This document shows, in pieces, positions 1-7,119 of a stretch of DNA of 14,998 nucleotides. Source of the stretch: Lentisphaeria bacterium (GTDB taxonomy: Bacteria > Verrucomicrobiota > Lentisphaeria > Oligosphaerales > Oligosphaeraceae); NCBI GenBank assembly GCA_024405235.1, contig JAKSPA010000012.1:1-14998 (forward strand), read 5' to 3'. Each line of letters begins with the position of its first letter. The first letter of the stretch is position 1. The position numbers and the translations under genes were made by a program. The notes under the pieces are model-generated. The model did not search any database, was not told the origin of the DNA, and was given only the letters and a program-made list of their open reading frames with translations.

Positions 1-31
1 CCTCCCGTGCACCTTTCCCGTTGAGCCTTGA

Positions 32-106
32 TTATTTCTCTTTGAGAATATCATCAAAGTCACAGTAATTCTGTTCCCTCTTATATGCACTGTACTCATT
101 GGCCAT
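32..106 (-). other. Short out-of-frame ORF at the rarA breakpoint, weakly helicase-like
   Basis: A 24-codon open frame runs ATG to TAA on the minus strand, one frame away from the rarA fragment that it meets at 96-110. Its peptide contains EYSAYKREQNYCDFDDIL. This resembles the 'Y..YK...N..DFDDLL' stretch that lies before motif II in UvrD/PcrA/Rep helicases. The stop follows almost immediately and no motif II (VDEYQD-like) is seen in the remaining bases in any frame I read, so a working helicase is excluded. The surrounding first 100 bases are about 41% GC, clearly lower than the genes next door. It may be a remnant of foreign DNA, part of a chimeric contig end, or chance. The resemblance is my reading by eye. 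Confidence 0.2.
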
Positions 107-440
107 ATTCTCCAAGACGGCGCTGCGCCTCGGCGGTAACGGCCTTCAGATCAGGCAGTCCCGTCATGACGGCATTAAGCGTCACGAACGCGGATTTGGT
201 GGTATTCGCGATCACGCTTGCGAGCGTGGTCTTGCCTGTTCCAGGCGGGCCGTAGAAGATGACGGACGAGAGCCTGTCCGCCTGAATGGCGCGTCGCAGA
301 AGCCTTCCAGGCGCCAGAATGTGTTTCTGGCCGATATACTCCTCCAAGGTGCGCGGGCGCATTCTTGCCGCAAGAGGGGCTTCCTTCTTGAGGCGCTCCT
401 TCCGCGCATGCTCAAAGAGACTGGGGGAGGTCATCGACAT
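96..440 (-). pseudogene. rarA: Replication-associated recombination protein A (RarA/MgsA), N-terminal fragment, broken
   Basis: RarA is an AAA+ ATPase of the clamp-loader clade that acts at stalled replication forks and is normally about 430-450 residues. Here only about 114 residues remain. The N-terminus carries the family signature APLAARMRPRTLEEYIGQ, then the Walker A loop GPPGTGKTT and the start of the next strand (LNAVMTGLPDLK). Homology stops after RRLGEYG, where the family continues with RRT-hydrophobic-DE (Walker B). Instead the frame ends at TGA (96-98) in AT-rich sequence. Walker B, sensor and oligomerisation regions are absent, so the product should be inactive. I chose the ATG at 440 because AGAGGA lies 10 nt upstream (451-456); a GTG at 470 is also in frame. 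It lies 54 bp downstream of thrC and could share its transcript. Whether the break is biological or an assembly artefact cannot be told here. Confidence 0.8.
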
Positions 441-494
441 TGGCAAAATGTCCTCTCGGTGCTTCTGCACGAATCGGCGCGTATTTCACGCCGC

Positions 495-1904
495 CTATTC
501 GAGTATGGATTTCATGAAATCCTCTATTTCCTTGCGCTCCGGATTCAGAATCGTCTTGCGAAGCGGAAGGCCCTTGAGCTTCTCCAGTGCAGGATGGACT
601 GCAAGCGATTCGTCGCCGACGGCCTGCGCCACTGCGGCGGGAAACTTGCCCGGATGCGCCGTTTCCAGACAAAGCGTCGTCACGCCTTCCAGCGGCTTCG
701 CCTCAGCCACGGCGACGCCGACGGCGCCGTGCGGATCAAGCAGGACCTTGTGCTCAGTCCAGTACTTTCGGATTGTGGCCAACGTCATGGCCGTGTTTCC
801 GCAACCTGCGGCAAATGCGTCGTCGCTTCCATCGATGCAGATGTTCTGCCCTTTGGCAAAGCCTTCCATGAGCTCCTTCACCTTTGCGGAATCCTCTCCG
901 ACACGGTAATAGAGGTAGCGTTCGAAATTGCTCGCGACCTGTATGTCCATGGAAGGAGACAGCGTCGGATGGACTTCTCCGCGCGAATAGACGCCCGTGT
1001 TGAAGAATCGCGAGAGAATGTCGTTTTCGTTCGTCGCAAGCAGCAGCCTCCGAATCGGCGCGCCCATGCGGCGTGCGACATATCCTGCGAAGATGTCGCC
1101 GAAGTTGCCAGTCGGCACGCATACTTGGATTGGCTTGCGTTCCTGCAAAGACTCCTGCACACGGAAACTTCCCCAGAAATAATAGACGACCTGCGCAAGA
1201 ATTCGCGCCCAGTTGACGGAATTCACGGCGCCGAGATGCATGGACGTCTTGAATGGAAGATCGTTGAAGACCTCCTTCAGAACGCGCTGTCCGTCGTCGA
1301 ATGTGCCGTTGATTGCGATGCAATGGACATTGGAGTCCGGAACCGTCGCCATCTGGAGCTCCTGGAGCGGACTGACGCGTCCCTCTGGATACATGATGAA
1401 GATTTCAATTCCGTCCTTTCCGCGAACGCCGTGGATTGCGGCGCTGCCTGTGTCTCCGCTGGTCGCGCCAAGAATGTTAAGGCGTCCGCCGCGTTTTTTC
1501 AGCACATAGGCAAAGAGATTGCCGAGGAACTGCAGCGCGACGTCCTTGAAGGCCAGCGTCGGTCCGTGATAGAGTTCGGCGATGTATAGTCCGCTCATTC
1601 CAGCGGCCCTGATCGGAACGACTTCCTTCGTGTCGAAGGTCGCGTATGATGCATCGACAAGCGCCTTGAAATCACTTTCGGGAATTGCATCTCCGACGAA
1701 AAGCCTCATGATTTCAAATGCGAGTTCCGGATAGGACAGCGCGCGCCATGATTCCATCGTCTCTTCTGAAATCACAGGAATTGCGGACGGAACCAGAAGA
1801 CCGCCGTCGGTTGCCAGTCCCATCATTACAGCATCAGTAAAGTTGATCGGTGCGATTCCGCCTCTTGTACTAATGTATTGTGAAAAACTCTGTTTCATTG
1901 TCAT
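495..1904 (-). CDS. thrC: Threonine synthase
   Basis: This PLP enzyme converts O-phosphohomoserine to threonine, the last step of threonine synthesis, in the cytoplasm. The protein is about 469 residues, in line with the longer threonine synthase class. It begins with the typical YISTRGG (residues 10-16). The PLP lysine is K120 in HGPTLAFKD, followed by the phosphate-binding loop GATSGDTGSAA (about 147-157). Near the C-terminus DPHGAVG is also typical. GTG at 1916 is possible, but ATG at 1904 has GGAGAG (1909-1914) four bases upstream and is preferred; ATG at 1898 is a third option. It is transcribed divergently from the DJ-1-like gene across a 151-bp spacer. No other threonine pathway gene is in the window. 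Identification is firm; the exact start is less so. Confidence 0.96.
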   Translation of the reverse strand: MTMKQSFSQYISTRGGIAPINFTDAVMMGLATDGGLLVPSAIPVISEETMESWRALSYPELAFEIMRLFVGDAIPESDFKALVDASYATFDTKEVVPIRAAGMSGLYIAELYHGPTLAFKDVALQFLGNLFAYVLKKRGGRLNILGATSGDTGSAAIHGVRGKDGIEIFIMYPEGRVSPLQELQMATVPDSNVHCIAINGTFDDGQRVLKEVFNDLPFKTSMHLGAVNSVNWARILAQVVYYFWGSFRVQESLQERKPIQVCVPTGNFGDIFAGYVARRMGAPIRRLLLATNENDILSRFFNTGVYSRGEVHPTLSPSMDIQVASNFERYLYYRVGEDSAKVKELMEGFAKGQNICIDGSDDAFAAGCGNTAMTLATIRKYWTEHKVLLDPHGAVGVAVAEAKPLEGVTTLCLETAHPGKFPAAVAQAVGDESLAVHPALEKLKGLPLRKTILNPERKEIEDFMKSILE

Positions 1905-2055
1905 GCGACTCTCCACGAAAAGAATGCTATATTGTTACGTTTTTCAGAATGATTGCGGAAAATCAAGCATTTTGGACGCGAAAATGCATCCAAGAACCCT
2001 CTTTCCCGCGAAAATTCGTAATTTTCTTTAATATAAACCGCTCAAATCTCTCTCC
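1905..2055. promoter_or_regulatory. Divergent intergenic region between thrC and the DJ-1-like gene
   Basis: These 151 AT-rich bases must hold the start signals for both directions. On the plus strand a -10-like TATAAA sits at 2032-2037, about 18 bases before the ATG at 2056; no convincing -35 is seen. On the minus strand the best -10-like box is TATAGC (plus positions 1926-1931), also without a good -35. The 9-mer CGCGAAAAT occurs twice exactly 30 bp apart (1977-1985 and 2007-2015), and a related GCGGAAAAT is at 1955-1963. Promoter assignments are guesses from sequence only. Confidence 0.45.
2010..2026. promoter_or_regulatory. Candidate operator: perfect 17-bp dyad beside a -10-like box
   Basis: GAAAATT-CGT-AATTTTC is a perfect inverted repeat with 7-bp arms and a 3-bp centre. 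It ends five bases before the plus-strand TATAAA at 2032-2037, so it would cover the -35/spacer region of the DJ-1-like gene's promoter. That geometry fits a repressor operator bound by a dimeric regulator. There is no T-run after it and the arms are AT-only apart from the ends, so a terminator is unlikely. No regulator for it is identified in the window. Confidence 0.4.
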
Positions 2056-2613
2056 ATGCTCAAAAACGCGTTGATTTTTCTTGCACCAGGCTTCGAGGAA
2101 CTCGAAGCGCTTGCACCAGTCGATGTCCTTCGACGCGCTGGCGTAAACGTCGTCTTGGCTGGAGTCCAGGCGGATTCGTCCAATCTGATTCCAGGCGCCC
2201 ACGGCGTGAAAGTCCTCTGCGACCTTCGCGCGGAAGATGTCAATCCAGCGGATTTCGATTTGGTGTACTATCCAGGCGGCATGCCGGGCGCGGCAAATCT
2301 GGCAGCATCGAAAGAATGCCTTTCGGCCGCGAGAAGCATTTACGAGGCAGGCGGATACGTGTGCGCAATATGCGCCGCGCCGATTGTCCTTGAAGCGGCA
2401 GGCCTGCTTGACGGACAGGAATACACCTGCTATCCTGGTTTCGAATCGAAAATCGCCGGCGGAAAATACACAGGAAAATTCATACAGAAAAGCGGACGCA
2501 TCTTAACCGCATGCGGTCCCGCCGCCGCATTGGATTTCGCGCTGGAAATTCTCAGAGCGACAGGCGCGACGGCATTGGCATCGCAGCTTTCAGGCGGCAT
2601 GATGCGCAAATAA
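2056..2613 (+). CDS. DJ-1/PfpI family protein (glyoxalase III / deglycase-like or redox-responsive)
   Basis: This 185-residue protein belongs to the DJ-1/ThiJ/PfpI superfamily at its usual single-domain length. The nucleophile-elbow cysteine is C106 in the motif AICAAP, and the partner glutamate is E17 in PGFEELEAL; both sit where human DJ-1 has C106 and E18. YYPGGMPG (71-78) is the conserved glycine loop. Members of this subgroup (YajL, DJ-1) are linked to oxidative or carbonyl stress, with activity on methylglyoxal or glycated products reported and debated. No signal peptide is seen, so it should be cytosolic. It starts a long plus-strand run and has no Shine-Dalgarno sequence before its ATG (upstream bases are CTCTCTCC). 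A dyad at 2010-2026 suggests regulated expression. Family assignment is firm; the substrate is unknown. Confidence 0.9.
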   Translation: MLKNALIFLAPGFEELEALAPVDVLRRAGVNVVLAGVQADSSNLIPGAHGVKVLCDLRAEDVNPADFDLVYYPGGMPGAANLAASKECLSAARSIYEAGGYVCAICAAPIVLEAAGLLDGQEYTCYPGFESKIAGGKYTGKFIQKSGRILTACGPAAALDFALEILRATGATALASQLSGGMMRK

Positions 2614-2662
2614 CCGATTTGTCTACGAAAATAACAACATCATCAATAATTGAGAAAAAATC

Positions 2663-4255
2663 GTGAAAGCATTCAACACAATTCTTAAACAGACTATCCG
2701 CTCTTCCGTGCGGTCTAAAGTCTTCATCGTGCTGTTCGCACTTATTTTGCTCTGCGTCATCGGACTGCCTCTCACCATCAGAGGCGACAACACGGCAACG
2801 GGTCTGGTGCAGGTTTCGCTGACATACTCGCTCAATCTCGTCATCGCGCTTGTCTCCGCTTCATGCCTCTGGCTGGCTTGCTCTCTGATTTCCAGCGAAA
2901 TCGAGGGCTATCAGGTCCACATGGTCGTCACGAAACCATGCCCGAAATGGAAACTTTGGCTTGGCAAATTCGTCGGCGTCTTCCTGATGCACGCGCTTAT
3001 TCTCATCATTTCGATGTTCATAATCTATGGTCTGACTTTCATCAGACTCAATCACGCCCACAAGACTGGACTCTTCACGGATGAAGACATGCGGCGCCTC
3101 AGACAGGAGTCACTCGTCGCACGGCGCGAATTCAGCCCTGTGCCTCCAAATCTGACGGAAGAGGTCGTCAAAGAATATGACAAGCGCGTGCGCGAAGGCA
3201 CGGTCGACATCCGAATGGACGAACTTGCGGTCAAGAAGGGCATCATGTCCGAACTGCTCGAAAACGCCATGCGCAATCTGACCATCAAGCCGGGCGAGAC
3301 GCATTCGTGGAATTACGAGAACGTCGTTCTGCCGAAGAACAATCCCGTGCTCTATCTGCGCTTCAGAATGTACTCCAACAGTACTTCCAACACGGACCAG
3401 AGACAGATTCCTATCGACTTCGGCTTCCAAGTCTATTCCGACGAAAACGGCGCCGCGCTGCCGCGCACAGGCGCAGTCCCCGAAGTTTGGTTCTCCGCCA
3501 TTGACGGCAACCCGTTCATCATGCCCGGCGGCTCATGGCAGGAACTCTCCACAATTTCCGCCGATCAGGAAAAGAACGCCGAGGGACAGACGATTCTTCA
3601 GCTGAACCAGATGCCGATTTTCGCGAACATGCTTGTCGACAGCGATGCAAACAATTCCGTCAAGCTCCTATTCAAGAACTACGGCGACCAAATGCTTCCA
3701 GACAAAGAGACGATTCCAGAGGATGAAGAATCCCAGAACGACTACGAAAAACTGGTCCGCAACATGACCTCCGTCTTCCAATATGCGGATGGTCCCGTGC
3801 TTCTCTGCCCGGTGGCGTCCTTCTTTGAGAACTACTTGCGCACCATGCTCATGGCGCTCTTCCAGCTGGCGTTCCTCTCCGCCCTCGGAACCACCGTCGG
3901 CGCACTCTTCTCCACGCCGGTGGCCGTATTCGTCGCAATCGCATACATCGTCATCGGAAGCGTGGTTCCCTACGCGTTGGAAGCGCCTCTGCGCGGCGGC
4001 GACGGCACATTCATGTATGCGAACCTCTGGGAGAAATCAGCGCACTACATGGCTCAGGGCGTTCAGGCGCTTGTTGTCACAGTCGATGACCTTGCCTGCA
4101 CAGGCAAACTCGCCGACGGCCGTCTTGTCGAAACGTCCGTTCTCCTATGGGCGTTCGTGAAAGTCATCATCGTCCGCAGCGGCATTCTGGCACTGGTCGG
4201 AATCATCTGCCTCTATCGCCGCGAACTCGGTCTTGTCGTCCGTAGAATTTCCTAG
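2663..4255 (+). CDS. ABC-2-type membrane permease with large extracytoplasmic domain
   Basis: A 530-residue membrane protein with hydrophobic helices at about residues 20-39, 55-77 and 103-127. A large soluble segment follows (about 130-385), then more helices at about 392-437 and 494-517. The stretch TKPCPKWKLWLGKFVG (90-105) matches the cytoplasmic coupling loop of ABC-2 permeases (usual form 'KPvsR..yllGK.lg'). Such proteins export lipids, polysaccharides, drugs or envelope proteins using a separate ATPase. No ATPase gene lies in this window, so its partner is elsewhere or it works differently. The start is GTG at 2663, preceded by GAGAAAAAATC with no clear Shine-Dalgarno. A 49-bp gap separates it from the DJ-1-like gene and 33 bp from the TPR-like gene downstream, suggesting a common unit with the latter. 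Substrate unknown. Confidence 0.75.
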   Translation: MKAFNTILKQTIRSSVRSKVFIVLFALILLCVIGLPLTIRGDNTATGLVQVSLTYSLNLVIALVSASCLWLACSLISSEIEGYQVHMVVTKPCPKWKLWLGKFVGVFLMHALILIISMFIIYGLTFIRLNHAHKTGLFTDEDMRRLRQESLVARREFSPVPPNLTEEVVKEYDKRVREGTVDIRMDELAVKKGIMSELLENAMRNLTIKPGETHSWNYENVVLPKNNPVLYLRFRMYSNSTSNTDQRQIPIDFGFQVYSDENGAALPRTGAVPEVWFSAIDGNPFIMPGGSWQELSTISADQEKNAEGQTILQLNQMPIFANMLVDSDANNSVKLLFKNYGDQMLPDKETIPEDEESQNDYEKLVRNMTSVFQYADGPVLLCPVASFFENYLRTMLMALFQLAFLSALGTTVGALFSTPVAVFVAIAYIVIGSVVPYALEAPLRGGDGTFMYANLWEKSAHYMAQGVQALVVTVDDLACTGKLADGRLVETSVLLWAFVKVIIVRSGILALVGIICLYRRELGLVVRRIS

Positions 4256-4275
4256 AAAAACCACTCATTTCCATA

Positions 4276-4281
4276 TATAAT
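4276..4281 (+). promoter_or_regulatory. TATAAT -10-like box seven bases before an ATG
   Basis: A perfect consensus -10 hexamer ends seven bases before the start codon at 4289. If used, transcription would begin at or next to the ATG, giving a leaderless message; no Shine-Dalgarno is present. No good -35 is seen at 16-18 bp upstream, so this may be chance AT-richness in the 33-bp gap. Confidence 0.3.
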
Positions 4282-4288
4282 ACCGAAC

Positions 4289-5944
4289 ATGAAAAGCAGC
4301 TTCTCACGAGTCCTGACCATTCTTCTGGTCATGGTACTGCTCCTATGCACGCTCTCCTATCTGCAGAACCGCATGAACGGTCTGCGTTCGGAATATCACC
4401 TCACCGACAACGCGCCGCTTGAAAATGCGCCGCCCGTGGTCGCATTCACAAGCGTCGCGCTCGGCGGCTTCCGCGGCATTCTCGCCGACTATTTGTGGCT
4501 GCGTTCCAGCCGCATGCAGGACGAAGGAAAGTACTACGAAATGGTCCAGCTGGCAGACTGGATCGTCAAGCTCCAGCCGCGCTTCACTGGCGCGCACGCC
4601 TTCCTTGGCTGGAACATGTCGTACAACGTCTCCGTCAAATTCACGGGTTTCGATGACCGCTGGCGTTGGGTCAAGCGCGGTCTGGAAGTAATCAGAGACG
4701 AAGCGCTCGAATACAATCCGAACGATCCCGACCTCTTCCGCCAGCTCGGATGGATCTTCCAGCACAAGATGGGACAGGATCTCGACGACGCCAACCGCTA
4801 CTATAAGGTCGAATGGGCGAAGGAAATGATCCGTCTCTTCGGCGACTACTTCCTCCAGTGGGAGACTCTGGACAAGGCGCCTCTCAACGAAACCAAACTC
4901 CTTGCCGTTCTGGACACCCGCGCGGCCGACTACCGCAGAATCCTTACCGAAAACAACGCCGACTTCTCCAAACTCGAACTTGAGTTCCGCGATGCGGCAA
5001 CCATACCGCAGCGCTTCCGCGAAGCCTTCGACGAAGCAGGCATCACGCAGGACGTCGAACTCTGCCTGCGTCACCGCTGGATGGTTTACAAATACCGCCT
5101 GGATCCCGCGTTCATGATTCGACTGAACGAACTTTACGGAGAATTCGACTGGCGTCTTCCTGAAGCGCATGCCATCTATTGGGCGCAGAAAGGTCTGGAC
5201 ATGTGGCAGGATCCCGCAGCCGCATTCAAGCGCCTCCAGTGCGACCGAATGATCTTCCAATCGCTCAATGCCGCATTCTCAACCGGCAAACTGCTCTATC
5301 TCAAAGGCGATCTCAAGACCATCCAGTTCCAGCCGAATTTCAATCTCGCCGATTCCGCAAAGAAAGCCTACGAAGACACAATGGCCGAATTCCAGGGAAA
5401 CAATCTGGACGGCGCTTTCAGAAACTTCCTCGTGGACGCAATCGTCCGTCTCTACATCTTCGGCTACAAGAAGAAGTCGCAGAACTACTTCGATTATGCC
5501 AAGAAGGCGAGCTTCAATCATGGACGCGTTCCGAACAACGTGTCACTAGAAGACTTTGTTGTCAAGGAACTTGCTGAAGATCTTACCGATCCGAGCCATC
5601 GTACCGCCGAACAGACCATCAACAGCTATCTCTTCCAGGCTTACACGATTCTGGCTTATGCAGACAGCGAACAGTCGGACGAATTCCAATCCTTCGAAGG
5701 TCTGACGCTGACCGCAAAATCCATCTACGACAGTTTCATGAAGATGGCCAGCGGAACCGAGCTGCGCCGTGGTCTGCCGCCGTTCGACCAGATGCGCAGA
5801 ACCGCAGTTGGCGTCATCGGCCGCAGTCTGGCCGCCAATCCCGAGACCCTCAAGCTGGCGGAAAATCTCGCGCAATTCCAGCAAATTCCCATGGAGCGCT
5901 TCATTCCGCGCGCCGAGGAAATCAAGGCTCCGACCGTCAAGTGA
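4289..5944 (+). CDS. Membrane-anchored TPR-like protein of unknown function
   Basis: A 551-residue protein with one N-terminal membrane helix (about 7-24) and a long helical body, probably outside the cytoplasm with a signal-anchor topology. The motif GGFRGILADYLWLR (59-72) is followed by paired helices resembling tetratricopeptide repeats at about 80-112 (ending LQPRFTGAHAFLGWN) and 125-159 (EYNPNDPDLFRQLGW). I recall similar proteins in planctomycete and verrucomicrobial genomes, annotated only as TPR or hypothetical, but cannot confirm this here. TPR arrays bind proteins, so a scaffold role in the envelope is a fair inference. It lies between the ABC-2 permease (33 bp upstream) and the ExbB-like gene (52 bp downstream), so all may serve one envelope process. 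No catalytic motif was recognised. The start has no Shine-Dalgarno; the frame is clearly coding. Confidence 0.7.
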   Translation: MKSSFSRVLTILLVMVLLLCTLSYLQNRMNGLRSEYHLTDNAPLENAPPVVAFTSVALGGFRGILADYLWLRSSRMQDEGKYYEMVQLADWIVKLQPRFTGAHAFLGWNMSYNVSVKFTGFDDRWRWVKRGLEVIRDEALEYNPNDPDLFRQLGWIFQHKMGQDLDDANRYYKVEWAKEMIRLFGDYFLQWETLDKAPLNETKLLAVLDTRAADYRRILTENNADFSKLELEFRDAATIPQRFREAFDEAGITQDVELCLRHRWMVYKYRLDPAFMIRLNELYGEFDWRLPEAHAIYWAQKGLDMWQDPAAAFKRLQCDRMIFQSLNAAFSTGKLLYLKGDLKTIQFQPNFNLADSAKKAYEDTMAEFQGNNLDGAFRNFLVDAIVRLYIFGYKKKSQNYFDYAKKASFNHGRVPNNVSLEDFVVKELAEDLTDPSHRTAEQTINSYLFQAYTILAYADSEQSDEFQSFEGLTLTAKSIYDSFMKMASGTELRRGLPPFDQMRRTAVGVIGRSLAANPETLKLAENLAQFQQIPMERFIPRAEEIKAPTVK

Positions 5945-5996
5945 TGCATCGCTCTACGGCCATAGTTTCGCAATCGACCGTTAATTTTCTCTGAAA

Positions 5997-6641
5997 ATGG
6001 CAGAAACACTTTACAAAATTCCGAATGTAATCGCTTTTGTTCTGGCATTCCTGACGCTTGTCGGACTTGTCATAGCGGCAGATCGATTCCTCTATCTGCG
6101 GAGAGCGAAAGTGGACACATTCGAACTACTGCGCGGACTTTTGAACCAACTCAGAAGCGGAAGAGTCAAGGAAGCCGTGGCAAACTGCGACTCCAAGACA
6201 GGTCCCGTCGGCGAGATTTTCCGCAACGCGATCGAGCATTGGAATGACGGCGAAGCCGCGATCAGGCACGCCGTAGAAGAGACTGGAATGCTGCTCGTGC
6301 CGCGTGTGGAGCGCAATCTGAAGCTTCTTGCCTCTTTCGCGAACACCCTCCCGATCGTCGGTCTGATCGGAACTCTGGCCTCCATCAGCAACATCTTCGA
6401 AAAGTTCGGCGGCGAAACCGCGCCAGGCTTCGACAAACTCTCAGGAGATGTCCGAATCGCATTGCTCTGCACCGCCGCGGGACTTCTGGCCTCTCTGATA
6501 TGCCAGCTCTGCCATGCGGTTCTCGTGGAGAAGAGCGACCACATCCTTGAGGAAATGGGCAAGGCCGCGGCCGAAATCACATTCTTCCTCACGCACAATC
6601 CGCCGCCGACGGAAGAAAATCTCACCGAACAAGATAAATAG
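5997..6641 (+). CDS. exbB: MotA/TolQ/ExbB family proton channel protein
   Basis: A 214-residue inner-membrane protein of the TolQ/ExbB family, which forms a proton-driven pentamer around ExbD-type helices. The first helix (about 8-28) ends in ADRFLYLRR, matching the family's 'ER.lyL.ra'. A cytoplasmic stretch follows (about 35-108), then two helices. The second has the hallmark GLIGT, with T126; the third has ALLCTAAGLL, with T159. These two threonines are 33 residues apart, the same spacing as E. coli ExbB T148 and T181, so the channel face looks intact. The length is close to typical. The usual 'AIP' after the third-helix AAGLL is replaced by ASLICQLC. ExbD and TonB-like genes follow at once (10-bp gap, then overlap). 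There is no Shine-Dalgarno before the ATG; GAAA precedes it directly. It could equally be called TolQ. Confidence 0.9.
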   Translation: MAETLYKIPNVIAFVLAFLTLVGLVIAADRFLYLRRAKVDTFELLRGLLNQLRSGRVKEAVANCDSKTGPVGEIFRNAIEHWNDGEAAIRHAVEETGMLLVPRVERNLKLLASFANTLPIVGLIGTLASISNIFEKFGGETAPGFDKLSGDVRIALLCTAAGLLASLICQLCHAVLVEKSDHILEEMGKAAAEITFFLTHNPPPTEENLTEQDK

Positions 6642-6651
6642 GCCGACAGGA

Positions 6652-7119
6652 ATGTTCTACCAGTGGCGAACCAATCGAAAAGGGACAGTCTCCAACTTCC
6701 CAGTGGTCATTGGCCTCCTCGGACTCTTTTTCGTGCTTCTGACAGTCTTTCTCATCAGCAGCCAGCGAATCCCGTTGCCAGGAACCACCATTGAACTGCC
6801 GAAATTCAGCAACGAAGAAAACACGCCTGTTTCAAAATTGGTCGTCACCGTGACGGCCGACGGAACACTCTTCTTCAATGCGCAGATGCTCAAAGGCGTG
6901 GAAGATTTGGAAACCGCGCTTAAGGATCTGGGCGCAGATAATCAAAGCCACGAGAATAAAATCGTGGTCTTCTATGCCGACCAACGTGTCCCGCTAAGTA
7001 CAATGGCGCAACTCTTCGACATTGCCCGTGCACACAATTTCAATGCATATATGGCAACCAGCGGAGATACCCTTCGCGCGGGAAAGAACAATGTCCCAGA
7101 CGACGACAAATCATTCTAG
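6652..7119 (+). CDS. exbD: ExbD/TolR family protein lacking the transmembrane aspartate
   Basis: This 155-residue protein has the ExbD plan: a short cytoplasmic N-terminus, one helix (about 15-36), then a periplasmic domain. The periplasmic part fits well: TTIELPK (45-51), LVVTVTADGTLFFNAQ (63-78), and VVFYADQRVPLSTMAQLFD (105-123), which parallels the family's 'v.i.aD..vpyg.v..vmd'. In ExbD, TolR and MotB relatives an aspartate at the start of the helix ('P.ID') carries the proton. Here the matching stretch is NFPVVIGLLGLFF and the whole helix has no acidic residue. Proton transfer by the standard mechanism therefore looks impossible through this subunit alone. The start at 6652 follows CAGGA directly; a longer frame from 6514 only shadows the ExbB gene. 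The product may be structural, regulatory, or work with another proton-carrying subunit. Confidence 0.85.
   Translation: MFYQWRTNRKGTVSNFPVVIGLLGLFFVLLTVFLISSQRIPLPGTTIELPKFSNEENTPVSKLVVTVTADGTLFFNAQMLKGVEDLETALKDLGADNQSHENKIVVFYADQRVPLSTMAQLFDIARAHNFNAYMATSGDTLRAGKNNVPDDDKSF

Noticed and set aside
99..1589. Long 496-codon plus-strand open frame
   Set aside because: It lies antisense to thrC and rarA, which have clear family motifs; its peptide is Arg/His/Cys-rich with no recognisable domain, typical of a shadow frame in GC-rich DNA.
2643..2653. Short dyad TCAAT-A-ATTGA before the permease GTG
   Set aside because: Arms of only five AT-rich bases are expected by chance in an AT-rich spacer.
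4343..5260. 305-codon minus-strand open frame
   Set aside because: It is antisense to the TPR-like gene, whose frame has a membrane anchor and repeat motifs; the antisense peptide shows no domain.
6514..6651. Upstream extension of the ExbD-like frame
   Set aside because: It overlaps the end of the ExbB gene in another frame, is extremely Arg/Ser-rich, and ExbD proteins normally start close to the helix, as at 6652.
7022..7090. Upstream start for the TonB-like gene
   Set aside because: It would lie deep inside the ExbD gene; ATG 7091 has a purine-rich GGGAAAG before it and gives a normal basic N-terminus.
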